Below the pieces are notes generated by a model. That model was not told where the DNA came from. It searched no databases and was given only the letters and a program-made list of their open reading frames with translations. A program made the position numbers and the translations under genes. From Rhodoferax sp. (lineage in GTDB: Bacteria; Pseudomonadota; Gammaproteobacteria; Burkholderiales; Burkholderiaceae_C): DNA of 64,000 nucleotides. The stretch covers positions 930,001 to 994,000 of the forward strand of contig JACKLK010000001.1 in the NCBI GenBank assembly GCA_024236015.1, read 5' to 3'. This document shows positions 50,811 to 59,818 of the stretch, one piece after another; position 1 is the stretch's first letter, and each line of letters opens with the position of its first letter.

Positions 50811-52358
50811 TCAGGTCGGTATCGGATCGGCGTGTTCGGCGCGCCAGGCCGCCAGGTCGATGTCCCGGTCCAGCGGGAACAGCGGCCGCGGCACCTTGCG
50901 GTACGGCTTGGTCGCGTAATGGGGCGAACACAAGGCGCCGCTGTCGCAGACGATCACCCGGGATGCGATGGGTTCGAACGCGGCACGGAAATGCTGCATC
51001 GACTTCAATCCCACGACCTTCTTGCCGGCCGGATCGATGCCGAAGGCGGTGAACTGTGCCAGGTCCAGCATCTGCGCCGGCTGGGTCACGACCAGCACCT
51101 CGATGCCGTCGACCCGCAGCACGACGGTCGGGCCCCAGGTCTTGTCCAGGCCGCCGGTCATCGGGCCGTCGGCGAAATACCGCCCGTCGCTGCGCAGCAG
51201 CAGCGTGGCCTGCAGCGCGAGCGGACCGCCGCCCAGGCTGGGGTCGGTCTTGCCGCCGAGCCGGACCGCGACGGTGTCACCGATCGCGGCGTGTTGCAGC
51301 TGCTGCACGGTCTCGGGGTCGACGATGGGGCCGAAGCAGGCCTCGGTGATGCCGGCCTCGAGCAGGGCGGCCAGCAGGTTGGTGGCATCGCCATAACCGC
51401 CGCCGCCGGGATTGTCGGCATAGTCGGCCACGATGATCGGGCGCGTGTCGTCGCCGGCGTCGTGGTCGCGGCAGATCCGCGCGGCCTCGCGCACGTCGAG
51501 GAAGCGGTTGATCTGTTCGTGGCGCTGGTTCCAGATGTCTTCGGCCAGTTCGTGGGCGAAGCGATGGTGCGGCGCCAGGTCGCCCTGCGCCACGACGGTG
51601 ACCGTGGGGCCGATCTCGGCGATGTCGGCACGGGCGAATCCGGCATTGATGCTGACGGAGAACACGTCGGCATGTTGCTGTTCCCAGGCGCGGGCGCGTT
51701 GCAGCCGCTCGCGCATGGCGCCGACGTCGGTGCGACCGCCGTTGACCTCGTCGATCATCGGCAGGTGGGCACGGATGGTGCGTGGCCGGATCTCGCCGGC
51801 CATGGTGCGTTGCAAAATTTCGCCAGCCTCCAGGCCGGTACGGCGCATGTCCACGTGCGGATAGGTCTGGTACGACACCAGGATGTCGGCATGCCGGCAC
51901 ATGGCCCGCGTCACGTTGGCATGCAGGTCCAGCGTGACCGCGATCGGCAGCTCGGGGCCGACCACCGCGCGCAGGCGCGCCAGCAGTTCGCCTTCGCCGT
52001 CATCGCAGAAGTCGGTGACCATGGCACCGTGCAGGCCCAGGATGATGCCGTCGAGCCGTTCGCGGTTCTCGCGGGCCGCGGCGACGATGGGATCGGTCAG
52101 GCGGTCGAACGCATCTCGGGTGACGGCGCCGGCCGGTTGCGCGATCGCCGACAACACATGGACCAGTTCCCAGCCATGCGTGCGCGCCGCATCGCAGAAG
52201 CCGGCCAGTTCGGTGTTGGAGTCGCCGCGCCCGCTGATCGCCGAGGCGCCATCCAGGAAGAAATCCTGGGCCTGGAAGCTCTCGTAACGGGTCGGGACCT
52301 GGCTGAAGGTATTGGTCTCGTGGGCGAACTCGGCGCTCAGCACGCAAAAACGGGTCAT
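50811..52358 (-). CDS. M81 family metallopeptidase-like protein (MlrC)
   Basis: This 515-residue protein matches the MlrC/DUF1485 family: SAEFAHETNTF (H13, E14) at the start, LHGAMVTD, VTLDLHANVT, and the DNPGGGGYGDATNL segment. Sphingomonad MlrC completes degradation of linearised microcystin, but most homologues lie in unrelated catabolic operons and probably hydrolyse amides or lactams. Zn-binding residues appear kept. Located between an RraA-like gene and an MFS gene. The substrate here is unknown. Confidence 0.87.
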   Translation of the reverse strand: MTRFCVLSAEFAHETNTFSQVPTRYESFQAQDFFLDGASAISGRGDSNTELAGFCDAARTHGWELVHVLSAIAQPAGAVTRDAFDRLTDPIVAAARENRERLDGIILGLHGAMVTDFCDDGEGELLARLRAVVGPELPIAVTLDLHANVTRAMCRHADILVSYQTYPHVDMRRTGLEAGEILQRTMAGEIRPRTIRAHLPMIDEVNGGRTDVGAMRERLQRARAWEQQHADVFSVSINAGFARADIAEIGPTVTVVAQGDLAPHHRFAHELAEDIWNQRHEQINRFLDVREAARICRDHDAGDDTRPIIVADYADNPGGGGYGDATNLLAALLEAGITEACFGPIVDPETVQQLQHAAIGDTVAVRLGGKTDPSLGGGPLALQATLLLRSDGRYFADGPMTGGLDKTWGPTVVLRVDGIEVLVVTQPAQMLDLAQFTAFGIDPAGKKVVGLKSMQHFRAAFEPIASRVIVCDSGALCSPHYATKPYRKVPRPLFPLDRDIDLAAWRAEHADPIPT

Positions 52359-52442
52359 GGCGGAAGTGGGGTAGGGACGGGACCGGCATGCCGTGGCCGG
52401 CAGCCGGTCGAGTCAGGTGGCTGGTATCGGGAAGCGCGCAGC

Positions 52443-53129
52443 TTACATCACACCGAAGGTGTTGAAGGCCTCGACCGTGCCCATGCCGGCGCGGATCGCG
52501 TCGCGTACCTTGTTCTCGGTGCTGGCCTTCTCCAGCGCCTTGCCGATGGCTTCGTGCTCCACGGCACGCGGAATCACCAGCACGCCGTCGAGGTCGCCGA
52601 ACACGATGTCGCCCGGCTCGACGCGAACGCCATTGATCTCGACAGCGACCCGGTAGTCGACGACCTTGCCGCGCGCGCCCTGGTCCTGCGCGTAGCCGCC
52701 ATACGAGAACACCGGGAAGCCGGCCTCGAGCACTTCGGGCGTGTCGCGCGAATAACCGTCGAGCACGGCCCCGGCGGCCTTCAGATGCTGGGCACGTGTC
52801 GTCATCAAGCCACCCCAGAGCGCGAACTGCGGTGCGCAGCCGGTGGCGACATAGACCTCGTGCTGCTTCAGGTCGTCCAGTGCCTCGAACAGCAAGCCGA
52901 ACGGCTTGCGGCTGAGTTCGAGCTTGCCCTCCGGTTCGCTGGCGGCGAAGCAGTTGGTCTCGAGTACCGGCATGGCGCGGCCGCACACCACCATGTCGCT
53001 GCGCAAGGCCTTGATGCCCGGACTCAGGAACTGGTGCAGCAGGCCCATCGTGTCCAGGATGTCGCCCACCACGGCCGGAAACAGCCGCGATTTCATCAGC
53101 GCGAACAACTCGTCATCGTCTTTCCACAT
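52443..53129 (-). CDS. RraA-like/4-hydroxy-4-methyl-2-oxoglutarate aldolase family protein
   Basis: The 228-residue protein has the RraA/HMG-aldolase fold: VVGDILDTMGL, the glycine loop LWGGLMTTRAQHLKAAGAVL, DGYSRD with the substrate-binding Arg-Asp, and GDIVFGDLDGVLVIP. Catalytic members cleave 4-hydroxy-2-oxo acids to pyruvate; others inhibit RNase E. The catabolic operon context (dehydratase, lactonase, SDR) supports an aldolase role. It lies 67 bases after the SDR gene. Confidence 0.86.
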   Translation of the reverse strand: MWKDDDELFALMKSRLFPAVVGDILDTMGLLHQFLSPGIKALRSDMVVCGRAMPVLETNCFAASEPEGKLELSRKPFGLLFEALDDLKQHEVYVATGCAPQFALWGGLMTTRAQHLKAAGAVLDGYSRDTPEVLEAGFPVFSYGGYAQDQGARGKVVDYRVAVEINGVRVEPGDIVFGDLDGVLVIPRAVEHEAIGKALEKASTENKVRDAIRAGMGTVEAFNTFGVM

Positions 53130-53196
53130 GGCTACTCCGGTTGGGTCAAGGAAGCGGCCATTCTAGGAGCGGCGAGGCCCTGGGCAGGCCCGGGCG

Positions 53197-54024
53197 TCAG
53201 AGTTGCGCGCCCCCGGTGGCCTGCAAGTCGTTTCCCGTGATGAAACTGCCTGCATCCGAGCACAGCAGCAGCGCCGCACCGGTCATCTCCTCGGGTGTAC
53301 CGGCCCGGTGCATCGGGTTGGCATCGTGGGTGATGGATTGCCACTGCTTTTGGTCGACGCGGCGCCACTGGTTGCGCGCGGTGGCCACCAGTCCGGGTGA
53401 CAGGTTGTTGACGGTGACACCGAACGGCGCCAGTTGCCGCGCCAGGTTCAGCGCCAGGTTGTGTTGTGCGCTCTTGAGCGCGGCATAGATCGCCAGTTCG
53501 GGATCGGGGCGGGTCTGGTTGATGCTGCCGATGGTCAGGATGCGCCCCCAGCCGCGTTCGCGCATGCCCGGCACCACCGCTTGCAGCAATTCGACGCTGG
53601 CTTCGAAATTGATGCGGATCTGGCGCTGCATGGATTCGCAGGCGATCTCGGTGAACGCCTCGCGTTGCTGCACCGAGGCACACACCACCAGCACGTCGAC
53701 ACCCCCCATGCGCCGCTGGGCCTCGGCCACGGTGCGGCTTCCCGCGCCGCGCTGGCTGAAATCGGCCTCGATCAGGTGGTGCACCACGGCGCGCTGCTGC
53801 AGCTCACGCGACAGTTCGGACGCCGCGTCGGCATGCTGCAGCCCGGTGTCGGCCGAGCCGGCGTATTGCAACGCCAGCTCCGCACCGGCATCGGCAAACG
53901 CCAGCGCGATGGCGCGGCCGATCGACAGGCTGGCGCCGGTGACCAGCGCACGGCGGCCCTGCATCGTGAACCGCTGGGCCAGCGCGTTGGCGCCGCTGGG
54001 CCGGTTCACACCTTCAGGTTCCAT
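53197..54024 (-). CDS. SDR-family oxidoreductase
   Basis: This 275-residue SDR has the cofactor motif TGASLSIGR at 29-37, with Ser in place of the usual Gly in the GxG step, and the catalytic Ser in TIGSINQT with YAALK. The NNAG motif is replaced by VCAS. It overlaps the end of the solute-binding-protein gene by 19 bases, so it is part of the same transcript. Likely oxidises the substrate or a keto-acid intermediate of the pathway. Confidence 0.87.
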   Translation of the reverse strand: MEPEGVNRPSGANALAQRFTMQGRRALVTGASLSIGRAIALAFADAGAELALQYAGSADTGLQHADAASELSRELQQRAVVHHLIEADFSQRGAGSRTVAEAQRRMGGVDVLVVCASVQQREAFTEIACESMQRQIRINFEASVELLQAVVPGMRERGWGRILTIGSINQTRPDPELAIYAALKSAQHNLALNLARQLAPFGVTVNNLSPGLVATARNQWRRVDQKQWQSITHDANPMHRAGTPEEMTGAALLLCSDAGSFITGNDLQATGGAQL

Positions 54025-55211
54025 GACGCGGCCTCCCACACCGGCCGGCCACGCACATCGCTGCGACCGTCGTCGAATACCGCGCGCTCGGGGAACTTGC
54101 CCACGACCTCGTACGCGGCGCGTGATACGTCGGCGCCAAGCGCAAAGATCTTCTTCGCCGCCTCCGCGTCCAGCGCCTGCTGGAAAATGGCCTTGGTCGT
54201 GGACAGTCCCACCAGCGTACGCGCATCGCCCTCGGTGATCCATGACCAGCCGCGCCGGTTCCACAGCACCTGGTCGATCCAGTCGGTTTGCGCCTCCTTG
54301 GTGCCGGCCCAGTTCGGTGCACCGTACTTGATGATCTCCGGCGTGCCGGCCTTGGACAAAGCGGCAACGGCGCGATGGTTGGCCACCAGCAACGCCGTCA
54401 CGGCCTTCGGGTTGGCCGCCAGGAAGTCGCGCCGCGCAACGATCCAGATCCGGTGCGGGTAATACGCCTCGGGCGCAAACGGCGTCTTGGCGAAACTGGC
54501 GATGGTCTTGCCGGCACCATTGCCCTCCGGACCCTGGTAGGCCGGGCCGGTCTTGCCGTCATTGCGCAGCACGGTGACCAGGTCGCCGGCTTTCTCCGCC
54601 ATCACCGAGGTCGGACTCAGGCTCAGGCAGGCATCGATACCGGGCTGCGCACGGCCGAGTTCGGTCAGCGCATTGATGTTGCGCACGGTGATACCGACGT
54701 CCTTCGGGTCGTCGACACCCATGTGGGCCTTGAGCATGCGCACCAGCACCAGGTGCAGGTCGGAACCGACGATGGTCAGCACGTTCTTGCCCTTGAGGTC
54801 GTCCAGGTTGTGGATCGGCGAGTTCGGCGGAACCTGCAGCGGAAACAGGTTGCCGCCCCCGACGATGGCGATCGGCACCACCGGGTCGGGCCCGCTCAAC
54901 GAGCGGATGCAGGGCGTGGAGCCCAGCGTGCCGAACTGCAGCTGACCGGCCGCGATGCCCTGGAGCATGCGCAGCAGCACCGGGAACGAGAGGTACTCGG
55001 TCTCCATCGCGCCGGCCCCGAGTTCCTTCATCGCCTGCTCGATCAGCTTGTCCTGCTGCATCTTCATGACCAGGGCGCCGGGCTCCTGCGCCAGGCCGAC
55101 GCCGAAACTCAGCCTGGCGGCCTGGGCCAGCGCCGGGCTGGCGCGAAACATCGGCAATGTGGCGATCAGTGCGGCGCCGCCGATCAGGTTGCGGCGATGG
55201 ATGTGGGTCAT
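54006..55211 (-). CDS. ABC transporter substrate-binding protein, NitT/TauT type
   Basis: This 401-residue periplasmic binding protein starts with a twin-arginine-like signal (HIHRRNLIGGAALIATLPMF) cleaved near residue 30. It has the NMT1/SsuA-like fold: QLQFGTLGSTPCIRSL, LDDLKGKNVLTIVGSDLH and YYPHRIWIVARRDFLAANP. Related proteins bind nitrate, taurine, alkanesulfonates, thiamine precursors or aromatic acids. It is followed by its ATPase and permeases in one unit (transcribed after them). The ligand is unknown. Confidence 0.88.
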   Translation of the reverse strand: MTHIHRRNLIGGAALIATLPMFRASPALAQAARLSFGVGLAQEPGALVMKMQQDKLIEQAMKELGAGAMETEYLSFPVLLRMLQGIAAGQLQFGTLGSTPCIRSLSGPDPVVPIAIVGGGNLFPLQVPPNSPIHNLDDLKGKNVLTIVGSDLHLVLVRMLKAHMGVDDPKDVGITVRNINALTELGRAQPGIDACLSLSPTSVMAEKAGDLVTVLRNDGKTGPAYQGPEGNGAGKTIASFAKTPFAPEAYYPHRIWIVARRDFLAANPKAVTALLVANHRAVAALSKAGTPEIIKYGAPNWAGTKEAQTDWIDQVLWNRRGWSWITEGDARTLVGLSTTKAIFQQALDAEAAKKIFALGADVSRAAYEVVGKFPERAVFDDGRSDVRGRPVWEAASWNLKV

Positions 55212-55250
55212 GGTGTGTCTCCTGGTGTGGGTGGGAACGGGGATACGGGA

Positions 55251-56057
55251 TCAATGGGTCTCTTCGCTGATCGCCTGCGCCGCCTCGTCGCGGATCAGGC
55301 TCCAGATGTGGTCGGTCAGCCGCGCCATCTCCAGGCTGCTGCGCTGGCGATCGCGCGGACGCGGCAGGTCCACGTCGACGACCGCCTTGATGCGGCCGGG
55401 GCGCCGCCCCAGCACCAGCACCCGGTCGGCCAGCAATACGGCCTCGTCGATGCCGTGGGTCACGAACATGACGGTCGGCCGCTCGCGACCGGTGTCGGCG
55501 TCACCCCACAGGCGCAGCAACTCGTCCTGCAGGATGATGCGGGTCTGCAGGTCGACCGCGGCCAGCGGTTCGTCCATCAGCCACATGGTCGGGTCGTTGG
55601 CCAGCATGCGCGCCAGTGCACAACGCTGGCGCATGCCGCCCGAGAGTTCATGCGGAAAACGCGTCTCGAAACCGGTCAGGCCTACGACCTCGATCAACTG
55701 CTGCGCCTTCCTGCGGCGTTCCGACGTCGCCACGCCACGCGCGAAGGGCCCGAACTCCACGTTGCCCAGCACGGTGCGCCATGGAAACAGCGCATAGTCC
55801 TGGAACATCACGCCACGTTCGGGCCCCGGGCCCGTGACCGGCTTGCCGTCGAACAGGATCGAGCCTTGCGTCGGAGCGTTGAAGCCGGCGATCAGCGACA
55901 ACAGCGTCGACTTGCCGCAACCGGAAGGGCCGACGACCGTGAGGAATTCGCCGCGACGCAGCGCGAAGTCGATGCCGTCGAGCGCCTGCACGCGCTGGCC
56001 GTCACGCGCCGACACATAGGTCTTGCCGACACCGTGCAGTTCAACCAGTGTTTTCAT
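55251..56057 (-). CDS. ABC transporter ATP-binding protein, NitT/TauT type
   Basis: This 268-residue ATPase of the SsuB/TauB/NrtD group has Walker A GPSGCGKST at 43-51, the Q-loop VMFQDYALFPWRTV, the signature LSGGMRQR, Walker B MWLMDEPLAAVD and the switch His in VTHGIDEA. It lies between the permease genes and the binding-protein gene. Confidence 0.94.
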   Translation of the reverse strand: MKTLVELHGVGKTYVSARDGQRVQALDGIDFALRRGEFLTVVGPSGCGKSTLLSLIAGFNAPTQGSILFDGKPVTGPGPERGVMFQDYALFPWRTVLGNVEFGPFARGVATSERRRKAQQLIEVVGLTGFETRFPHELSGGMRQRCALARMLANDPTMWLMDEPLAAVDLQTRIILQDELLRLWGDADTGRERPTVMFVTHGIDEAVLLADRVLVLGRRPGRIKAVVDVDLPRPRDRQRSSLEMARLTDHIWSLIRDEAAQAISEETH

Positions 56058-56077
56058 GAAAGAGTCCTTTGGCGAAT

Positions 56078-56884
56078 TCAATGCGGGCTCCATGGCAGCA
56101 GCCGACGCTGCAACCAGCGCAAGCCGGAGTCGATGAGCAGACTGACCAATCCGATAGCGAGCATGTAGAACACCAGCGCGTCGACATCGCGCTGCACGTA
56201 CAGGGTCTCGACCATCAGCTGGCCGATGCCGGCCACGCTGCGGCCCTGGCCCTGGATCTTGATGCCGATGGCCAGTTCGGCGGCCACGATGGAGGCCCAT
56301 GCAAACGCGAGCGCGATACGCGCGCCGGTGAAGATCGTCGGCATCGATCCGGGCAGCAACACCGAGCGCAGTACCACCCATGGGCCGGCGCCGAGTGCGC
56401 GCGCCGCCGACAACAGCCGGCGGTCGATCTGCCGCGCGGCCTGGGCGGTGTTGACGATGAACGGAAATACAGCGGCATAGGCCACGACGAACAAGGCAGC
56501 GTCGCCGCGCACGCCCAGCCACAGGATGGCCATCGGGATCCAGGCAATCGGGGCGATCGAACGCAATGCATCGAGCACTGGCCGCAAGGCACGGTCCATG
56601 GCGGGCACGACGCCGATCAGCAGGCCCAGCGGAACCCCGATCAGGGCCCCGACCACGAAGCCGATGAGCACCCGCGTCAGGCTGCCCGACATGGCCTCGA
56701 AGATCACGCCATTGCTGCTGAGCGTGACAGCGCTGCGCACGACGCCCGAGGGCAGCGGCACCAGCCCCTGGGCAGCGGCCAGCCGCACTGCGGCCTCCCA
56801 GAACACCAGCAGCACGGCCAGCACCAGCAGTGGCAGCCACCCGCGGGTGCCGGGGGGCAGGGGGCGGGTCGCCTGCAGACTCAT
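56078..56884 (-). CDS. ABC transporter permease, NitT/TauT type (second)
   Basis: This 268-residue BPD-family permease has about six helices and the EAA-like loop AARALGAGPWVVLRSVLLPGSMPTI. SIAPIAWIPMAILWLGVRGDAALF is typical of SsuC-type proteins. It overlaps the preceding permease by 4 bases. Two different permease genes imply a heterodimeric channel. Confidence 0.92.
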   Translation of the reverse strand: MSLQATRPLPPGTRGWLPLLVLAVLLVFWEAAVRLAAAQGLVPLPSGVVRSAVTLSSNGVIFEAMSGSLTRVLIGFVVGALIGVPLGLLIGVVPAMDRALRPVLDALRSIAPIAWIPMAILWLGVRGDAALFVVAYAAVFPFIVNTAQAARQIDRRLLSAARALGAGPWVVLRSVLLPGSMPTIFTGARIALAFAWASIVAAELAIGIKIQGQGRSVAGIGQLMVETLYVQRDVDALVFYMLAIGLVSLLIDSGLRWLQRRLLPWSPH

Positions 56885-57663
56885 GGCGTGGCCTCCGGCG
56901 CGGGGTTCCAGCGACTCGCGCGTTGTTGCAGCAGGCGCAGCGCGGTATCGGCGGCCAGGCCCAACACCCCGACCACCAGGATCGCGGCCATGACACGGTC
57001 CATCTGGAAGAACTCCTGGTACCACAGGATGCGCCAGCCGATGCCGGCGTCGCCGCCCACGATCTCGCCGGCCACCAGCGCCATCCAGGCCACGCCCATC
57101 GACAGGCGCGCGCCGGAGACGACCGCGGGCAATGCGGCCGGCAGGATCACGTGGCTGATCACCAGCCGCCGCGGCGCACCCAGCGAGCGGGCCGCATGAA
57201 CCAGGTTGGCATCGACACGCCGGATGCCGACCAGGGTGCTGACGAATACCGGAAAGACGGACGCATAGAAGATCAGGAAGATCGGCACCGCGCGCCCGAC
57301 GCCCAGAAACAGGATGGCCAGCGGAATCCAGGCGATGGGGCTGATCGGACGCAGAAACTCGGCGAACGGGTCGATCACCGCATCGAGCCAGCGCGAACTG
57401 GCTGCCAGGAGTGCCAGCGCCAGGCCGCAGAGCGTACCCAGGCCGTAACCGATGGCCAGATGCAGCAGGCTGGCCAGGATGTCCCGGGGCAGGTCGTCGG
57501 CCATCATGGCCAGGAACGCCTTCCACACCATGGCCGGCATCGGCACCAGCGTTGCATTGGCAACCTGGCGTCCGGTGACTTCCCACAGCATCAAGGCGGC
57601 GGCGATGCCGATCAGGGGTTCGGTGCTGCGTCGCAGGCGGCGGATCATGGGATGCGTTGTCAT
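56881..57663 (-). CDS. ABC transporter permease, NitT/TauT type (first)
   Basis: This 260-residue permease has RPISPIAWIPLAILFLGVGRAVPIFL and the EAA loop AARSLGAPRRLVISHVILPAALPAV. It starts 3 bases after the lactonase stop and overlaps the second permease by 4 bases, so all are co-translated. It is a paralogue of the next permease. Confidence 0.92.
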   Translation of the reverse strand: MTTHPMIRRLRRSTEPLIGIAAALMLWEVTGRQVANATLVPMPAMVWKAFLAMMADDLPRDILASLLHLAIGYGLGTLCGLALALLAASSRWLDAVIDPFAEFLRPISPIAWIPLAILFLGVGRAVPIFLIFYASVFPVFVSTLVGIRRVDANLVHAARSLGAPRRLVISHVILPAALPAVVSGARLSMGVAWMALVAGEIVGGDAGIGWRILWYQEFFQMDRVMAAILVVGVLGLAADTALRLLQQRASRWNPAPEATP

Positions 57664-57666
57664 GGG

Positions 57667-58551
57667 TCAGCCTGCAAACGGAGTTTCGGGCAAGCCGGAT
57701 ACGCCGACACGTAAGGCCAGCACGCTGCCGGCCAGCGGTTCGTCGGCCAGCGCTTGTGCGTCCAGGCGCTGGCGCGAACTGGTGACGAACAAGGTGTCGA
57801 GCGTGTCACCGCCAAAGGCCAGGCCGGTGGGCTGGGACACGGGCAAGGGCAGGGTGCGGTCGAGCCGCCCCTGCGGCGTGAAACGGGCGAGGCAACCGGC
57901 GCCCGAACGCGTGCTCCAGATGCAGCCGTCGCTGTCCACGACACTGCCGTCGGGCTTTCCCGGGACCACACCCGGTTCGACCAGGGTCCGCCAACGGCCT
58001 GGACGGCCGGATTGCGGGTCGTAGTCGGCCACCTCCAGGCGCCCGGTCGGCGTGTCGACGAAATACATGGACCGGCCATCGGGCGCGAACGCGAGCCCGT
58101 TCGGCACGGTGATGTCGCTGCGCGCACAGGTCACCGTTCCATCGGCATCCATGCGGTACAAGCTGCCGCGGGTCTGCACGCCGAAATCCCACATGCTGCC
58201 GCACCACAGGCGGCCCTGGCGATCGCAGCGCGCTTCGTTGAGCCGGTTCTCCGGTACGCCGGTTTCCAGCGTTGCCATCGCCCGCAGGCTGGCGTCGGCA
58301 GGGTCGAACCGGAACAGGCCGTGGCGCAGTGCGAGCACCACATGCCCGTGCCTCGAGGTGACCACGGCGCCAGCCGACTCCGGCATCTGCCATTGCTGCG
58401 TGACCTGGCTGGCGCTGTCCCAGCACATCAGCGCCGGCGCCCGGATGTCGACCCACCACAACCGTCTCCGCTCGCCGCACCAAACCGGCGTCTCGCCCAG
58501 TGTGTCGCGCTGCGGACGCAGCACCTCGAACGGGAACGGCGCGTGGCTCAT
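57667..58551 (-). CDS. SMP-30/gluconolactonase family protein
   Basis: This 294-residue six-bladed propeller has the metal ligands in GETPVW (E20), VPNGLAF (Asn) and GKPDGSVVD (Asp). ENRLNEARCDRQGRLWCG is the substrate-loop strand. The family hydrolyses sugar or other lactones to hydroxy acids. It overlaps the enolase-superfamily gene by 4 bases, fitting lactone opening followed by dehydration of the acid. Confidence 0.91.
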   Translation of the reverse strand: MSHAPFPFEVLRPQRDTLGETPVWCGERRRLWWVDIRAPALMCWDSASQVTQQWQMPESAGAVVTSRHGHVVLALRHGLFRFDPADASLRAMATLETGVPENRLNEARCDRQGRLWCGSMWDFGVQTRGSLYRMDADGTVTCARSDITVPNGLAFAPDGRSMYFVDTPTGRLEVADYDPQSGRPGRWRTLVEPGVVPGKPDGSVVDSDGCIWSTRSGAGCLARFTPQGRLDRTLPLPVSQPTGLAFGGDTLDTLFVTSSRQRLDAQALADEPLAGSVLALRVGVSGLPETPFAG

Positions 58552-59699
58552 GTCGCGATATGCATGTGCAGGGCCGGTGCCATCGCATGCCGCTCCAACT
58601 CGGCGTCACGCAGCCGGGCTCCCAGGCCAGCGCCGGCGGGGAACCGGCAGTGCCCGTCCACGACAGGCCCGAAATCGGCGTCGACGAGTTGGCCGAACAC
58701 GGGCGATTCGTCGAATTGCAGCTCGAGCATGTCGAACGATCCGGCCGCCGCGGCCAGTTGCAGGCTGGCCGCATGGCAGATCGGGCCGGTCGGGTTGTGC
58801 GGCGAGAACTGCACGCCGTGCAGCGCGAACCGGTCCGCGGCATGCAGCATCTCCTGCAGACCCCCCATGTATTTGACGTCCGGCATCATCACGTCGTAGG
58901 CGCCGGCTTCGCAATAGGGGCGGAACGCCTCGAAGCGGATGCCTTGCTCCATGCCGGCCATGCGGATGCCCTTCGCGTTGGCCAGTGCCCGCAGGCGCAC
59001 CAACGCGTCGATGTGCTCGTCGGTCTCCGGCAACGGGCATTCGATCCAGTACAGGCCGAGTTCGGCGGCTGCATGCACCAGCGCACGGGCCGTCGCCTCG
59101 TCGAAACGCCAATGGCAGTCGACCATCAGCCGGCGCTGCGGGCCGACGACGTCGCGCACCGCCGCGATACGCGCCAGGCCCTGCTGCATGGCCGCGATGC
59201 CGTCACCGTCGGCGCACACCGTGGTACTGACCTCGTCGAACGGTGCCAGCTTGAAAGCCACGTGGCCTGCCGCCAGGGCATCCCGCGCGCTTTGTGCAAA
59301 TCCTTCGGGCGTACGCGGATCGGTGCGCCGGTTGATGTTGGCGTAGACCGCGATACGGTCGCGGCATATGCCGCCCAGCAGGTCGGCCACCGTTCGTTGC
59401 TGGCTGCGGGCATGCAGGTCCCACAAGGCCTGGTCGATCGCCGACACCGCCGCCGACTCGGCGAGCGTGGCGGGAAGGAGACCGGCGGCAAATGTGGCCG
59501 GGTGCGCGGAATCGGCCTGGCCCAGACGCGCGGCGAGCTTGTTCGCCGCGGCGATCACCGCGGCTTCCTGCCCGGCCAGGGAGGCTTCGCCGCAGCCGAC
59601 CGCACCGTCGTCCAGGCGCAACTGCACGAATATCCAGCAGGTCTTGGCGCTGACCCGGATCTGGTGCCAACGTGCGCTCTCTACCCGTCGCACGCTCAT
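58548..59699 (-). CDS. Enolase-superfamily dehydratase (mandelate racemase subgroup)
   Basis: This 383-residue protein has the N-terminal capping domain and a TIM barrel with metal ligands D194 (MVDCHWRFD), E220 (WIECPLPE) and probably E251 (MAGMEQG). The D274-H301 dyad (MPDVKYMGG, SPHNPTGP) is typical of the mandelate-racemase subgroup. At the KxK site only K150 is present (FKLAPFDE). Members dehydrate sugar acids or racemise hydroxy acids. The ATG at 59699 was preferred to an upstream in-frame reading with no conserved residues. It is the first gene of the ten-gene operon. Confidence 0.89.
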   Translation of the reverse strand: MSVRRVESARWHQIRVSAKTCWIFVQLRLDDGAVGCGEASLAGQEAAVIAAANKLAARLGQADSAHPATFAAGLLPATLAESAAVSAIDQALWDLHARSQQRTVADLLGGICRDRIAVYANINRRTDPRTPEGFAQSARDALAAGHVAFKLAPFDEVSTTVCADGDGIAAMQQGLARIAAVRDVVGPQRRLMVDCHWRFDEATARALVHAAAELGLYWIECPLPETDEHIDALVRLRALANAKGIRMAGMEQGIRFEAFRPYCEAGAYDVMMPDVKYMGGLQEMLHAADRFALHGVQFSPHNPTGPICHAASLQLAAAAGSFDMLELQFDESPVFGQLVDADFGPVVDGHCRFPAGAGLGARLRDAELERHAMAPALHMHIAT

Positions 59700-59818
59700 G
59701 CGGAATGCTCCCGGGCAGCGGGCGACAGGGAGGGCTGTGCATGGCACGGCGCGGGACAAGGATCAGGCTGGTGATGGTGCATGGTCGAATCCAGAGAAAT
59801 GGGTTGTTATGCGCTTTA

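Noticed and set aside
49758..53240. A very long open frame on the + strand opposite the MFS, M81 and RraA genes
   Set aside because: High GC content keeps antisense frames open. The translation is low complexity in His, Gln, Arg and Ala, has no recognisable motif, and the other strand encodes three clear protein families.
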